Source: Chloroflexota bacterium | GTDB taxonomy: Bacteria > Chloroflexota > Anaerolineae > Anaerolineales > Villigracilaceae | Length of the DNA stretch: 64,000 nucleotides | Assembly (NCBI GenBank): GCA_021414245.1 | Contig: JAIOOU010000003.1 | Span: 124,001 to 188,000, forward strand | Direction: 5' to 3' | Notes under the pieces: model-generated | Databases searched by the model: none | The model's input: only the letters and a program-made list of their open reading frames with translations | What the model was told of the DNA's origin: nothing | Part shown: piece after piece, positions 52,769-62,045 of the stretch | Layout of the letters: each line of letters starts with the position of its first letter | How positions within the stretch are numbered: the first letter of the stretch is position 1 | Translations under genes and position numbers: made by a program

Positions 52769-53608
52769 ATGAGCGGAACTACGCTTGAGATCATTGCCCC
52801 AACTGTTGAAGAGGCCCTTGCCCAGGGACTCTCCCAACTTGGACTTACGGCAGATGCTGTTTCCATTGAAGTGTTGGATTCAGGCAGCAAGGGGTTGTTC
52901 GGGCTTGGCGGGCGGCAGGTGCGTGTCCGGCTGACTGTAAATCCGGAGCCCGGTGAGGAGATTCCTGCCGCTGCATCCGCACCCTCCGCACCCGCGCGAT
53001 CGGGGCCGCGCTCAAAGCCTGCGCCTGCAAAACAGAGCGACTCAGCACCCAAGGCGAAGGAAAGCAAACCCCGCCGCGCCGAGAAGAAGCCTGAAGACAA
53101 GGCTCCCGTGGCTGCCAAAAAGTTTGACCATGATGAGCATGACTCGATCCTGGATACGACCGAATCGATCGTATCGAAACTGATCCATCATTTGGGCATG
53201 GAAGCGCAGGTTTCCGCGCATTATGACGAGTCGAGTTCAGACGACCGCCGCACCATCCACGTGGATGTGCGCGGCGACAATCTCAGTTCCCTGATCGGCC
53301 GTCAGGCCGAAACCTTGAATTCATTTCAATATGTTGCCTCCCTGATGGTCGGCAAGGCCACCCAGCAATGGGTGCAGCTTGTGGTGGATGTCGAAGGCTA
53401 CCGCAGCCGCCGCGACAAACAGGTCCGCCAGATTGCCCTGCGCATGGTGGACCAGGTCATCAAGACCGGCAAGAAAGCCACCCTTGAGCCGATGACAGCC
53501 AGTGAACGACGCGCGATCCATATTGAATTGCGCGGTCATCCGGCGGTCACGACCGAAAGCACGGGCGAAGAGCCGCACCGCAAAGTGGTCATTCTGCCGA
53601 AGGAATAA
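52769..53608 (+). CDS. jag: Jag/KhpB RNA-binding protein (Jag-N, KH, R3H)
   Basis: A 279-residue protein. Jag-N covers residues 1-55 (LEIIAPTVEEALAQGLSQLG, KGLFGLGGRQVRV). A long Ala/Pro/Lys-rich disordered linker spans roughly 60-115. The KH domain holds SSLIGRQAETLNSFQYVASLM, and the R3H domain is ERRAIHIELRGHPAVTTESTGEEPHRKVVI. It binds RNA and is usually encoded next to yidC. The linker is longer than in many homologues. Confidence 0.94.
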   Translation: MSGTTLEIIAPTVEEALAQGLSQLGLTADAVSIEVLDSGSKGLFGLGGRQVRVRLTVNPEPGEEIPAAASAPSAPARSGPRSKPAPAKQSDSAPKAKESKPRRAEKKPEDKAPVAAKKFDHDEHDSILDTTESIVSKLIHHLGMEAQVSAHYDESSSDDRRTIHVDVRGDNLSSLIGRQAETLNSFQYVASLMVGKATQQWVQLVVDVEGYRSRRDKQVRQIALRMVDQVIKTGKKATLEPMTASERRAIHIELRGHPAVTTESTGEEPHRKVVILPKE

Positions 53609-53625
53609 ATTCCTGTGCTCCATTA

Positions 53626-53657
53626 AGAAAGGCCGCCCACGGGCGGCCTTTCTTTTT
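53626..53657 (+). terminator. intrinsic terminator after jag
   Basis: AGAAAGGCCGCCC / GGGCGGCCTTTCT, a 13-bp stem with a very small loop, followed by TTTT. Confidence 0.88.
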
Positions 53658-53708
53658 ACCATTATTTTGTCATTCTCCCTGTGGCGGATGAAAGATTACC
53701 CCCTACGG

Positions 53709-53714
53709 TATAAT
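53709..53714 (+). promoter_or_regulatory. -10 element giving a probable leaderless transcript
   Basis: TATAAT ends 7 nt before the ATG at 53722, so transcription would begin at or next to the start codon. No ribosome site is present between them. No clear -35 is seen. Confidence 0.5.
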
Positions 53715-53721
53715 TCGACCC

Positions 53722-54582
53722 ATGCCTGATCTTGTCCCGCTTCAACCTGTCGATTATCTTGTGATCGGTCATATTGCGGTGGACATTTCTCCCGCATCCG
53801 CGACAGGTGTACAGCTGGGAGGAACGGTTTCCTATTCCGCGCTAACAGCCCGGGCGCTGGGACTGCGGGTCGGGGTGGTGACTTCCTCCGCGGAGGGCGC
53901 GCCCTTGCAGGCCCTGGATGGGATCCAGATTATCAATGTTCCCGCGGAACACAGCACCACCTTTGAAAACGTAAAAACAAAGGATGGCCGCAGACAGACC
54001 TTGCATCATCAGGCCCTGCCCATCACTTTGGATCAGATCCCCCCTGCCTGGCGGAACGCTCCGATCATTCATCTTGCACCGATTGCGCGCGAATTGAACG
54101 CATCTCTGCCGGAAAAACTATCGGGGACTTTGCTGGGAATCACCCCGCAGGGTTGGATGCGGGTTTGGGATGAGAATGGCCGGGTGGCTGCCGGTCCCTG
54201 GGAAAACAGGGAGCAGGCCCTCCGTTATGCAGGAGCCGTGGTCATGAGTGTGGAGGATGTCGATCGCGATCTGGAACTGGTCGAAGAGATGGCGCATCAG
54301 ACCCGCATCCTGTGTCTGACGGAAGGGGAGGCGGGCTCGGTCCTGTACTGGAATGGAGACCGCCGTCGTTTTCGACCTCCAGTTGTTGAAGAAGTGGATG
54401 CCACGGGTGCTGGCGATATTTTTGCAGCCGCATTTTTTGTCCGTTTGCAGGCCACGCGCGATCCCTGGGAGGCTGCACGATTTGCCACACAACTTGCGGC
54501 GCGTTCCGTGACCCGGACCGGCCTGAAGGGGATTCCCACCTCAAGGGAAATAGATGAATGTCTGATGGAGGTATTATCGTGA
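53722..54582 (+). CDS. PfkB/ribokinase-family sugar kinase-like protein
   Basis: A 286-residue protein of the ribokinase fold. It has VQLGGTVSYSALTARALGLRVGVVTS near the N-terminus and the catalytic and anion-hole motif DATGAGDIFAAAFFVRL near the C-terminus. The substrate is unknown; sugar or nucleoside kinases are options. It starts directly after a TATAAT box, with no ribosome site. Its stop codon overlaps the start of parA, which couples the two. Its place just ahead of parA is unusual. Confidence 0.87.
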   Translation: MPDLVPLQPVDYLVIGHIAVDISPASATGVQLGGTVSYSALTARALGLRVGVVTSSAEGAPLQALDGIQIINVPAEHSTTFENVKTKDGRRQTLHHQALPITLDQIPPAWRNAPIIHLAPIARELNASLPEKLSGTLLGITPQGWMRVWDENGRVAAGPWENREQALRYAGAVVMSVEDVDRDLELVEEMAHQTRILCLTEGEAGSVLYWNGDRRRFRPPVVEEVDATGAGDIFAAAFFVRLQATRDPWEAARFATQLAARSVTRTGLKGIPTSREIDECLMEVLS

Positions 54583-55358
54583 CGCGTATTTATACGCTCG
54601 TAAATCAAAAAGGCGGGGTGGGTAAAACCACGACAACGATCAACCTGGGCGCCTACCTGGCCGAATTTGGGCAGCGGGTGCTGGTGGTGGATCTTGACCC
54701 GCAGGCCAATGCAACCTCCTGTCTGGGTGTGGATAAGCTGGGTGTGAAGGGCGGCACCTATGAAGCCCTGCTTGGGGATACCAATATTTTTTCCTATGTT
54801 TTATTGAATGAAAGATTAAAATTATCCCTGCTTCCCTCCTCGCCGTCCCTTGCAGGTGCGGAGGTGGAGTTGGTGGATGAACTGGCCCGGGAAATGCGCC
54901 TGCGCAAGGCGATCGCTCCGCTGGCTGATAAATTTGACTACGTATTGATCGATTGCCCGCCCTCCCTTGGCCTGCTGACTGTGAATGGGCTGATGGCGGC
55001 CATGGATGGCGTCATCGTGCCTGTGCAATGTGAATATTTGGCCCTGGAAGGTTTGGGACAATTGACTCAGACCATTGAACGCGTCCGATCCCTGCTCTTT
55101 CCGGAGTTGAGCGTGCGCGGCGTGGTGTTGACCATGTTCGACAACCGCACAAACCTGTCCACAGATGTGGTTACGGAAGTGAATAAACATTTTCCAGACC
55201 AGGTCTTCAAGAGCGTCATCCCGCGCAGCGTCCGTCTCGCGGAAGCGCCTTCGTATGGTTTGCCGATCTCGATCTATGCACCCGGCTCGGTGGGCGCGCA
55301 GGCGTATGAAGCGCTGGCGAAGGAATTGTTGAAGAGCGATGGTGTGAAGGCCAGGTAG
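54579..55358 (+). CDS. parA: chromosome-partitioning ATPase ParA/Soj
   Basis: A 259-residue ParA-type ATPase. The deviant Walker A is NQKGGVGKTTTTINLGAYLA; further motifs are VLVVDLDPQANATSCLG and the switch-II-like YVLIDCPPSLGLLTVNGL. The track starts at an ATG at 54558, but GGAGGT at 54567-54572 points to the GTG at 54579 (6-nt spacing), which gives the usual MxxIYTLVNQKGG start. It moves ParB-parS complexes on the nucleoid. It is followed by parB after 34 bp. Confidence 0.95.
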   Translation: MTRIYTLVNQKGGVGKTTTTINLGAYLAEFGQRVLVVDLDPQANATSCLGVDKLGVKGGTYEALLGDTNIFSYVLLNERLKLSLLPSSPSLAGAEVELVDELAREMRLRKAIAPLADKFDYVLIDCPPSLGLLTVNGLMAAMDGVIVPVQCEYLALEGLGQLTQTIERVRSLLFPELSVRGVVLTMFDNRTNLSTDVVTEVNKHFPDQVFKSVIPRSVRLAEAPSYGLPISIYAPGSVGAQAYEALAKELLKSDGVKAR

Positions 55359-55392
55359 CGCGCCCTTCCCGTAAGGACATTAAGGAGTTTGT

Positions 55393-56250
55393 ATGGCTCA
55401 ACGAACAGGTCTTGGAAAAGGATTGGATGCGCTCATCCCATCAGGTGCAAAACCCGGCTCTTCCAACACGGGAGCAGGTGGGGTGATGCAGGTGGCTGTG
55501 GATGCCATCCGGCCGAACCCACGCCAGCCGCGTGTGCATTTCAAGGAGGAGGATCTGGCGGAATTGGCTGCATCCATTCGTGAACATGGCGTGATTCAGC
55601 CGTTGATCGTCTCCCCAAAACCGGATGGGACCTATATCCTGATCGCAGGCGAACGCCGCTGGCAGGCCTCCCAAAAGGCCGGTTTACGCACCGTCCCGGT
55701 CATCCCGCGTGAGGCGACCAATCAGGAATTGCTCGAGATCGCCTTGATCGAAAATGTGCAGCGTGCGGACCTGAATTCAATGGAGGAAGCTGAAGCCTAT
55801 CGGCAGCTGGTTGAGGAATTCGGGCTTTCGCACGAATCGGTTGCAAAGAGAGTCGGGAAAAATCGTGTCACGGTCACCAACACGCTGCGTTTGCTGGGAC
55901 TTGCCGAAACGGTGAAGCAGGCCCTGGTCGATGGCAAGCTGACCGAAGGTCATGCCCGGGCGTTGCTGGCCCTGTCCACGCAAAAGGCGCAGGCTTCCAT
56001 CCTGCAAACGGTATTGAACCTGTCCTTAAGCGTTCGTCAGACCGAGGAATTGGTTCGCAAGCTGGCCGGACAAAAACCGATCAAGGCCAAAAAGCCCGGC
56101 CGAAATGCGGATGTGAACGATGTTGAAAAGCGGCTGCAAAACAGTCTGGGTACAAAGGTCGCCTTGAAGCACGGGAAAAAAGGCGGTACGGTCACGATCT
56201 ATTATTATTCCAACGAGGAATTGGATTCGCTGCTGGAGAAGTTAACCTAG
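55393..56250 (+). CDS. parB: chromosome-partitioning protein ParB
   Basis: A 285-residue ParB. The N-terminal QRTGLGKGLDALIPS is the ParA-interacting peptide. The CTPase/ParB-N domain contains IRPNPRQPRVHFKEEDLAELAASIREHGVIQPLIV and GERRWQASQKAGL (GERR motif). The central DNA-binding helix-turn-helix (LSHESVAKRVGKNRVTVTNTLRLLGL) should bind parS. The C-terminal dimerisation part follows a Lys-rich linker. I found no full parS (TGTTTCACGTGAAACA) in the window. Confidence 0.95.
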   Translation: MAQRTGLGKGLDALIPSGAKPGSSNTGAGGVMQVAVDAIRPNPRQPRVHFKEEDLAELAASIREHGVIQPLIVSPKPDGTYILIAGERRWQASQKAGLRTVPVIPREATNQELLEIALIENVQRADLNSMEEAEAYRQLVEEFGLSHESVAKRVGKNRVTVTNTLRLLGLAETVKQALVDGKLTEGHARALLALSTQKAQASILQTVLNLSLSVRQTEELVRKLAGQKPIKAKKPGRNADVNDVEKRLQNSLGTKVALKHGKKGGTVTIYYYSNEELDSLLEKLT

Positions 56251-56269
56251 CTGCTTTGGAAAATTAGTC

Positions 56270-57859
56270 ATGAAACTCATTCATAATGCCCGGATTTATC
56301 CACTCGATGGCTCCGTAAAAATGGCCTCCGCCATATTATTGGACGGTGGACGCATCCTGGCAGTGGGGGAGATGCAGGATCTTGAATTGCTTGCTCATGG
56401 CCGGCTGGACAAAGAGGATATGAATGGCAGGACCATCCTGCCTGGCCTGACCGACGCGCATATCCACATTCAGCATTATGCCCTTTCCCTGGCGCGCATT
56501 GACTGTGAAACGAAGAGCAGGCAGGAATGCCTTGAGCGGGTGGCTGAGCGGGTCCGGAAGGCAAGGCCCGGTGAATGGATTCTTGGACACGGTTGGAATC
56601 ATAATGAATGGTCTCTCGATGGCAAGTGGCCCACGGCTGGCGACTTGGATGCAATCGCGCCAAACAACCCGGTCTATTTAACGGTCAAATCTCTGCACGC
56701 GGCCTGGGCGAACAACGCTGCGTTGAAACTTGCAAATGTCACAGACGACACGCCTGATCCAAAAAATGGCGCCATCCAACGGGATGCCTCCGGCCGCGCC
56801 ACCGGCATTTTGCTGGAAACCGCCATGCAATTGGTGGCAGACGTCATCCCCGAACCCTCCCTTTCAACAATTGAAACTGCCATTGAAAAAGCCCAGCCGA
56901 TTTTATGGAAAATGGGCTTGACCGGGATTCACGATTTCGACCGCCGGGATGCCTTCATGGCGCTGCAAAATTTACATGCCGCCGGTAAATTGAAATTGCG
57001 TGTCAACAAGAATCTGCCTGTGGAAAGTGTCCAGCAGGCCAATGACCTGGGGCTGCGCACGGGTTTTGGCAATGATTGGTTATGGATCGGTTCAGTCAAA
57101 GCCTTTATGGATGGCGCACTGGGTCCGCATACGGCAGCCATGTTCCAGCCGTATCTTGGCGACGGCGAGAACCGCGGCATTCTTAACATGGATGGCGAGG
57201 AATTGTTCGAGTTGTGTCGCAAGGCCGCGGACGTCGGCTTAAGCATGACTGTCCACGCGATTGGGGACCGGGCCAATCACGAAGTCTTGAATGCATACCA
57301 ACAGCTGCGCAATTATGAAAAGGAAAAAGGCCTGCGCCATTTGCGCCATCGAATTGAGCATGTGCAGATCCTGCATCCGGATGATGCGCCGCGTCTTGCG
57401 CAATTGAATGTGATCGCCTCCATGCAGCCCATCCACGCGCCCTCGGATATGTCCGCTGCCGATCGGTTTTGGGGGGAACGCTCGGCCCTGGCTTATGCCT
57501 GGCGGACCCAACTGGATCACGGCGCGCCGCTTGCCTTTGGATCGGATGCCCCGATCGAATCCCCCAACCCGTTTTTGGGATTGCACGCCGCGGTCACCCG
57601 ACGAAGGACAGACGGTTCACCCTCCGCCGACGGCTGGTACCCCGAACAAAAATTAACCCTGACTGAAGCATTGTCTGCTTATACCGTTGGAGCTGCATAC
57701 GCCGCCAATGCAGAGAACCGGCTGGGCAAACTTGCTCCCAACCATTTGGCAGACCTGATCGTTCTGGATCAGGATATTTTTTCACTCGACCCCGATGAAT
57801 TGCTGGATATGCATGCCAGTGCCACGATGATCAACGGGGAATGGGTGTTGGAGAGCTGA
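56270..57859 (+). CDS. YtcJ-like amidohydrolase
   Basis: A 529-residue metal-dependent hydrolase of the amidohydrolase 3 type. Motifs are RTILPGLTDAHIHIQHY (metal HxH), WILGHGWNHNEW, LTVKSLHAAWANN, VHAIGDRANHEV, HRIEHVQILHPDD and FGSDAPIESPNPFLGLHAAVTRR. The C-terminus has NHLADLIVLDQD, usual for this family. The substrate is unknown. It follows parB by 19 bp and precedes a histidine kinase by 3 bp, so it shares a transcript with signalling genes. Confidence 0.9.
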   Translation: MKLIHNARIYPLDGSVKMASAILLDGGRILAVGEMQDLELLAHGRLDKEDMNGRTILPGLTDAHIHIQHYALSLARIDCETKSRQECLERVAERVRKARPGEWILGHGWNHNEWSLDGKWPTAGDLDAIAPNNPVYLTVKSLHAAWANNAALKLANVTDDTPDPKNGAIQRDASGRATGILLETAMQLVADVIPEPSLSTIETAIEKAQPILWKMGLTGIHDFDRRDAFMALQNLHAAGKLKLRVNKNLPVESVQQANDLGLRTGFGNDWLWIGSVKAFMDGALGPHTAAMFQPYLGDGENRGILNMDGEELFELCRKAADVGLSMTVHAIGDRANHEVLNAYQQLRNYEKEKGLRHLRHRIEHVQILHPDDAPRLAQLNVIASMQPIHAPSDMSAADRFWGERSALAYAWRTQLDHGAPLAFGSDAPIESPNPFLGLHAAVTRRRTDGSPSADGWYPEQKLTLTEALSAYTVGAAYAANAENRLGKLAPNHLADLIVLDQDIFSLDPDELLDMHASATMINGEWVLES

Positions 57860-57862
57860 TTC

Positions 57863-58885
57863 ATGGCACAAACCCTGCCGAAGTTGACTCCTGAAATGCT
57901 GATCCCAAGATTGGGGGAGTATCTTGTTCAAAAAGGATTAATTCAGGAGGCTGATCTGCAAAAGGCACTTGCCTATCAGCAGGAACAATTGGCCCTCGGA
58001 AAACAGTGCCTGCTTGGTCAGGCATTGATGGACTTGAGGATGCTGGACCGCGATACACTGGACCAGGTGGTGACCGAACAGATTATCCAGCTGCGGACCG
58101 CCCTGCAGGCTTCGCACCGCACCCTGGAACAACGTGTACGGGAACGCACCGGTGACTTAAACGATGCTCTTCAAAAGCTTTCTGAATTGAGCCAGATGAA
58201 GGCCAATTTTGTTGCGAATATCTCCCACGAACTGCGCACTCCTCTCACACATGTAAAGGGGTATCTTGAACTGCTGGTCACCGAGTCCCTGGGGCCCATC
58301 TCGGATGAACAGCGTCATGCCATACAGATCAGCCAAAAGTCAACGGCCAAGCTGGAGGGCCTGATTGAAGACCTAATCATGTTCTCACTCGCAACTCGCG
58401 GCGAGATGAGCATGAAACTCGAAAAGGTGGATGTCCGCAGGATCGCCTCCCTGGCTGTTTTATCCGCCTCCAATAAGGCGGAGGAGCGCGGAGTCAAGGT
58501 GCAAATATCTGCAACAGATTCCATTCCATCCGTCCAGGCGGACCCGGAAAAGATCGGCTGGGTGTTGAATCAGCTCCTCGATAACGGGATCAAATTCACC
58601 CCGTCGGGTGGAAGCGTGGTGATCTCCCTCAAGGAAGCGGCAAGCAACCTCATCCTGATCGCGATATCGGATACGGGCATCGGAATCCCGGCCGGTCGTT
58701 TAAGGGAGATCTTTGAGCCATTCCATCAACTGGATGCCTCATCCACACGAAATTATGGCGGTACCGGATTGGGTTTGTCCCTTGTCCGGCAGATCATTGA
58801 AGCCCACGGTTCCATGCTGGATGTCCAATCCGTAGTTGGAAAAGGCTCCACTTTTAAATTCCCGTTGCTGGCACTCCGCGATTAA
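57863..58885 (+). CDS. histidine kinase with MshEN-like N-terminal domain
   Basis: A 340-residue soluble kinase. The N-terminal 80 residues (LGEYLVQKGLIQEADLQKALAYQQ, LLGQALMDLRMLDRDTLDQVVTEQI) resemble the GspE/MshE N-terminal domain, which in other proteins can bind c-di-GMP. A coiled-coil (HRTLEQRVRERTGDLNDALQKLSEL) leads to HisKA with the acceptor His in ANISHELRTPLTHVKGYLE and an HATPase domain (LNQLLDNGIKFTPSGG, DTGIGIP, GGTGLGLSLVRQI). It is next to a second kinase and an OmpR regulator. Confidence 0.9.
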   Translation: MAQTLPKLTPEMLIPRLGEYLVQKGLIQEADLQKALAYQQEQLALGKQCLLGQALMDLRMLDRDTLDQVVTEQIIQLRTALQASHRTLEQRVRERTGDLNDALQKLSELSQMKANFVANISHELRTPLTHVKGYLELLVTESLGPISDEQRHAIQISQKSTAKLEGLIEDLIMFSLATRGEMSMKLEKVDVRRIASLAVLSASNKAEERGVKVQISATDSIPSVQADPEKIGWVLNQLLDNGIKFTPSGGSVVISLKEAASNLILIAISDTGIGIPAGRLREIFEPFHQLDASSTRNYGGTGLGLSLVRQIIEAHGSMLDVQSVVGKGSTFKFPLLALRD

Positions 58886-58892
58886 GGCCCCT

Positions 58893-60086
58893 ATGGATAC
58901 CCAAACCCTTTCCTTGTTGCATGATATTTTTCAGGAAGTCCAACAGAAGCAGGATTGGAAAACTGCGCTTGATACCTTATTCGTGTCGCTGCGCGGGTAT
59001 TTTGTCTTCGACAATGTAGCCATTTACCTTGTGGACCCGCAGACCGATGGGATGGAGGTCGCCTATGCCAGGGCGGTGGGGCGCGGCAAAACTGCGGAGG
59101 CCGATGGGGTCTGGGGTGGAAGTGTTGCCAATGAGGTGATTGCTGCGGGCCGGATGATCATCAGGGAAACCAAACGCGAATCTGAAAATGCGAACCGCAT
59201 GGACCTTGCATATCTTCTTGGATTTCCGTTGTATGTCGGTTCCAAGTTGAGCGGCGCGCTCGTGTTTATTCGATTTGGCGGGCCGGAATATTCGAGCCTG
59301 CATATTCAAATGGCATCCCTGCAGGCTTTTTGGGCAGCGGCCTTAATCGAGCGCCGCGATCTTCAGGAGGCACGCCTTCAGTTGGATTCTGTCCAGCGCC
59401 AGATGCGGCTGCAGGATGATTTTGTTTCGACCATTTCGCATGAATTACGCACGCCACTGGGGTTTATTAAAGGATACAGCACCAGTCTGCTGCGCCAGGA
59501 TACCACCTGGGATCAATCCACCCAGCTGGAATTTCTGACCATTATTGACGAGGAGGCTGATCGTTTGGCCCATTTGATTGAGGACATGCTTGAGTCAGCC
59601 CGGCTGCAGAGCAAGACTCTTCAGTTTAAGTTTTCACCGGTCAGAATCGAGGCCATTCTGCGCGATGTGGCCACGCGCATTAATACACACATTCCCGAAT
59701 TGAAGATCACCATAGACCAGGAACCCCTCCCTTCCGTTCAAGCGGATGGGATTCGCATTTCACAGGTTTTCGAGAATTTATTCAGCAATGCGATCAAGTA
59801 TGCACCGAATTCAGAGATCCATATCGTGATGTCGGCAGTGGAGCGGGGGGTCCGAATCGCGTTTGCCGACCACGGGGACGGCATCCCTCAGGAGTACCTG
59901 CCCTTTATTTTTGAACGATTTTACCGGGTTCCCGGTGAGCGTACCGCCAAGGGAACCGGACTGGGGTTATACATTTGCAAGCAAATCGTTATGGCACATC
60001 ATGGTAATATTTGGGTAGAGTCTGTATTGGATAAGGGCACGACTTTTATCGTGGAGTTGCCCATCGATCCCTCCACCGACAAATAA
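58893..60086 (+). CDS. GAF-domain sensor histidine kinase
   Basis: A 397-residue kinase. The track starts at 58836; the ATG at 58893 (MDTQTLSLLHDIFQEV), just after the upstream kinase stop, is more likely. Residues 1-165 form a GAF domain (VAIYLVDPQTDGMEVAYARAVG, LGFPLYVGSKLSGALVFIRFGG). A short helix leads to HisKA (FVSTISHELRTPLGFIKGYS) and HATPase (FENLFSNAIKYAPNSEI, DHGDGIPQEYLPFIFERFYR, GTGLGLYICKQI). It probably phosphorylates the OmpR regulator encoded 23 bp downstream. Confidence 0.92.
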   Translation: MDTQTLSLLHDIFQEVQQKQDWKTALDTLFVSLRGYFVFDNVAIYLVDPQTDGMEVAYARAVGRGKTAEADGVWGGSVANEVIAAGRMIIRETKRESENANRMDLAYLLGFPLYVGSKLSGALVFIRFGGPEYSSLHIQMASLQAFWAAALIERRDLQEARLQLDSVQRQMRLQDDFVSTISHELRTPLGFIKGYSTSLLRQDTTWDQSTQLEFLTIIDEEADRLAHLIEDMLESARLQSKTLQFKFSPVRIEAILRDVATRINTHIPELKITIDQEPLPSVQADGIRISQVFENLFSNAIKYAPNSEIHIVMSAVERGVRIAFADHGDGIPQEYLPFIFERFYRVPGERTAKGTGLGLYICKQIVMAHHGNIWVESVLDKGTTFIVELPIDPSTDK

Positions 60087-60109
60087 ACATACTTTTTGAA
60101 GGAGATCAC

Positions 60110-60805
60110 ATGGCCAAGCGGATATTGATCGTGGATGATGAACCTCGTTATTTGCGTCTTTTGGAGGCGAATCTTCGCACCGAAGGGTATGAAGTGGCGA
60201 CCGCACAGGACGGTATGCAGGCCCTGGATGTATTTTCGGCGCAGCCGATTGACCTTGTCCTGATGGATGTCATGATGCCCCGTTTGGATGGATTCGGCGC
60301 CTGCCAGCGTTTGCGTGAATTTTCGAATGTGCCCATTGTGATCCTAACTGCGCGTGGAGAGGAACAGGATCGCGTCCGCGGTCTTGATCTTGGGGCGGAT
60401 GATTATCTGGTGAAGCCATTTTCGGCCACTGAACTTCTGGCCCGGGTTCGCGCAGTTTTGCGTCGAGCCCAGCCGCTTGCGGAAACCGGTCAGGCGCGTT
60501 TCTTCACGCACGACGATCTTAAGATCGATTTTGCGCGTGCCGAAGTTTGGCGTGGTGAAGAGCCTGTTTCGCTTTCCGCCACTGAGTACCGGCTGCTGCT
60601 TCAATTTGCCCATAACATTGGCAAGATTCTCACGTCTGAGGACCTGTTGACCAGTGTCTGGGGCGCTGAATACAAGACCGACAAGGAAATATTGTGGGTC
60701 AGCATTGCCCGCCTTCGTCAAAAACTGGAGGCGGATGCCCACAGCCCACGTCATATCGTCACGCGTTCCGGGTTGGGGTATCTGATGCCGCCAACGGAAT
60801 CATGA
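60110..60805 (+). CDS. OmpR/PhoB-family response regulator
   Basis: A 231-residue regulator with strong AAGGAG before its ATG. The receiver has IVDDEPRYLR, phospho-Asp in LVLMDVMMPRLDGFG, VILTARGEEQD and YLVKPFSATE. The C-terminal winged helix contains SATEYRLLLQFAHNIGKILTSED and ILWVSIARLRQKLEADAHSP ending GLGYLMP. It follows two histidine kinases and is most simply their shared output. Confidence 0.94.
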   Translation: MAKRILIVDDEPRYLRLLEANLRTEGYEVATAQDGMQALDVFSAQPIDLVLMDVMMPRLDGFGACQRLREFSNVPIVILTARGEEQDRVRGLDLGADDYLVKPFSATELLARVRAVLRRAQPLAETGQARFFTHDDLKIDFARAEVWRGEEPVSLSATEYRLLLQFAHNIGKILTSEDLLTSVWGAEYKTDKEILWVSIARLRQKLEADAHSPRHIVTRSGLGYLMPPTES

Positions 60806-60845
60806 CTTCGGTGCCTGGTCTATCCGGCACGAAGGAGTGTTGATC

Positions 60846-61997
60846 ATGTCTGCAAAGAAAATCCTGATCGTGGATGCGGATGTTGCCAGTCGAAACTTTA
60901 TCGCCCGCAATCTCATCGATCAAAAATATGAAGTAATCCAGGCTGGTTCCGGCAGGGAGGGATTGATATATGCATGGAGGGATCGCCCGGATCTGGCCAT
61001 TATTGACCCGAGGATCGACGATATCAAAGGGGAGGTGATCGCCTCCAAGTTAAAGCAGGATCCGCGCACGGCCAACATGCCTCTGATTGCCCTGAGCAGC
61101 GATTCAAGCGTCATACACATTAAATCCTGCATGGATGCCGGTTTCAGCGAATACATTACGAAATCCGGGCAGGCGCTTACCATGCTCAACGAGACGATTA
61201 ACCGCCTTTTTGGAATCAGCTCGGCCGTTATCAAACAGGGCGGCTTGTTGATGGTCTTCCTGAGTGCAAAAGGTGGAACCGGCACATCGTCAATGTGCGC
61301 CAATATTGCCATGATGGTCGCCCAAAACCAGCCGGAGGCGCGGGTGGTGGTCCTGGATCTGGTCTTGCCGATCGGTTCCATTGCACCCATCGTTGGTTAT
61401 GAGGGGAATCAAAATATCGTAACAGTCACAGACATGCCGCCCGGGGAAACCACTCCCGAGTTTTTCAGGAACGAATTGCCGGAAATCAAGACCTGGCGTT
61501 TTCATCTGCTTTCGGGATCACCGGACCCTGAAAGCAGCAATCACTTGCAGGTGGGACGCATCTGGGATATCGTCAAAGCGCTCAAAGAATCCTATGATTA
61601 CGTCTTCGTGGATCTCGGACGGTCGCTCTCCAAGATCAGCCTGCCGCTGATTCAACATGCGGATTTGATCACACTGATCATGAGCACGGATATCAGCACG
61701 GTTACATTAACGAAAACCCTGTGGCAATACTTGAGGAGCAAGGGGGTGGAAGAGTCCACTGTGTATGCCATACTCAACCGGGCAGTGGGTCTGGAAGGCA
61801 TGAGCAAGGCCGAGGCGGAAAAGGTGGTTGAGATCCCGGTCAGGGTCACCATGCCGTATCTTAGCAGTAATATGGCTTTTGCCAATACCTACCATCAACC
61901 TTTCACCCTTAAATTCCCCAAAGATACGGCTGCGATTGTCTTTCAGGAATGTGCACGGGAGATGAGCACCCTGGCCCGCAAACTCAGGGCGGGCTGA
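60846..61997 (+). CDS. CpaE/TadZ-like receiver-MinD fusion
   Basis: A 383-residue protein. Residues 1-125 are a receiver-like domain (KILIVDADVASRNF, LAIIDPRIDDIKGE). Residues 135-383 are a MinD/ParA-like domain with FLSAKGGTGTSSMCANIAMM, where the second P-loop Lys is Thr, a form known in TadZ/CpaE proteins. VVVLDLVLPIGSIAPIVG and YDYVFVDLGRSLSK mark the later ATPase motifs. It should position a Tad pilus apparatus at the cell surface. AAGGAG stands 8 nt before the ATG at 60846. The CpaF gene follows after one small gene. Confidence 0.88.
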   Translation: MSAKKILIVDADVASRNFIARNLIDQKYEVIQAGSGREGLIYAWRDRPDLAIIDPRIDDIKGEVIASKLKQDPRTANMPLIALSSDSSVIHIKSCMDAGFSEYITKSGQALTMLNETINRLFGISSAVIKQGGLLMVFLSAKGGTGTSSMCANIAMMVAQNQPEARVVVLDLVLPIGSIAPIVGYEGNQNIVTVTDMPPGETTPEFFRNELPEIKTWRFHLLSGSPDPESSNHLQVGRIWDIVKALKESYDYVFVDLGRSLSKISLPLIQHADLITLIMSTDISTVTLTKTLWQYLRSKGVEESTVYAILNRAVGLEGMSKAEAEKVVEIPVRVTMPYLSSNMAFANTYHQPFTLKFPKDTAAIVFQECAREMSTLARKLRAG

Positions 61998-62045
61998 AAT
62001 CCTGAAGCGTGCAGAATCCTGCGTTCCTACAACCTGGAGAAATCA

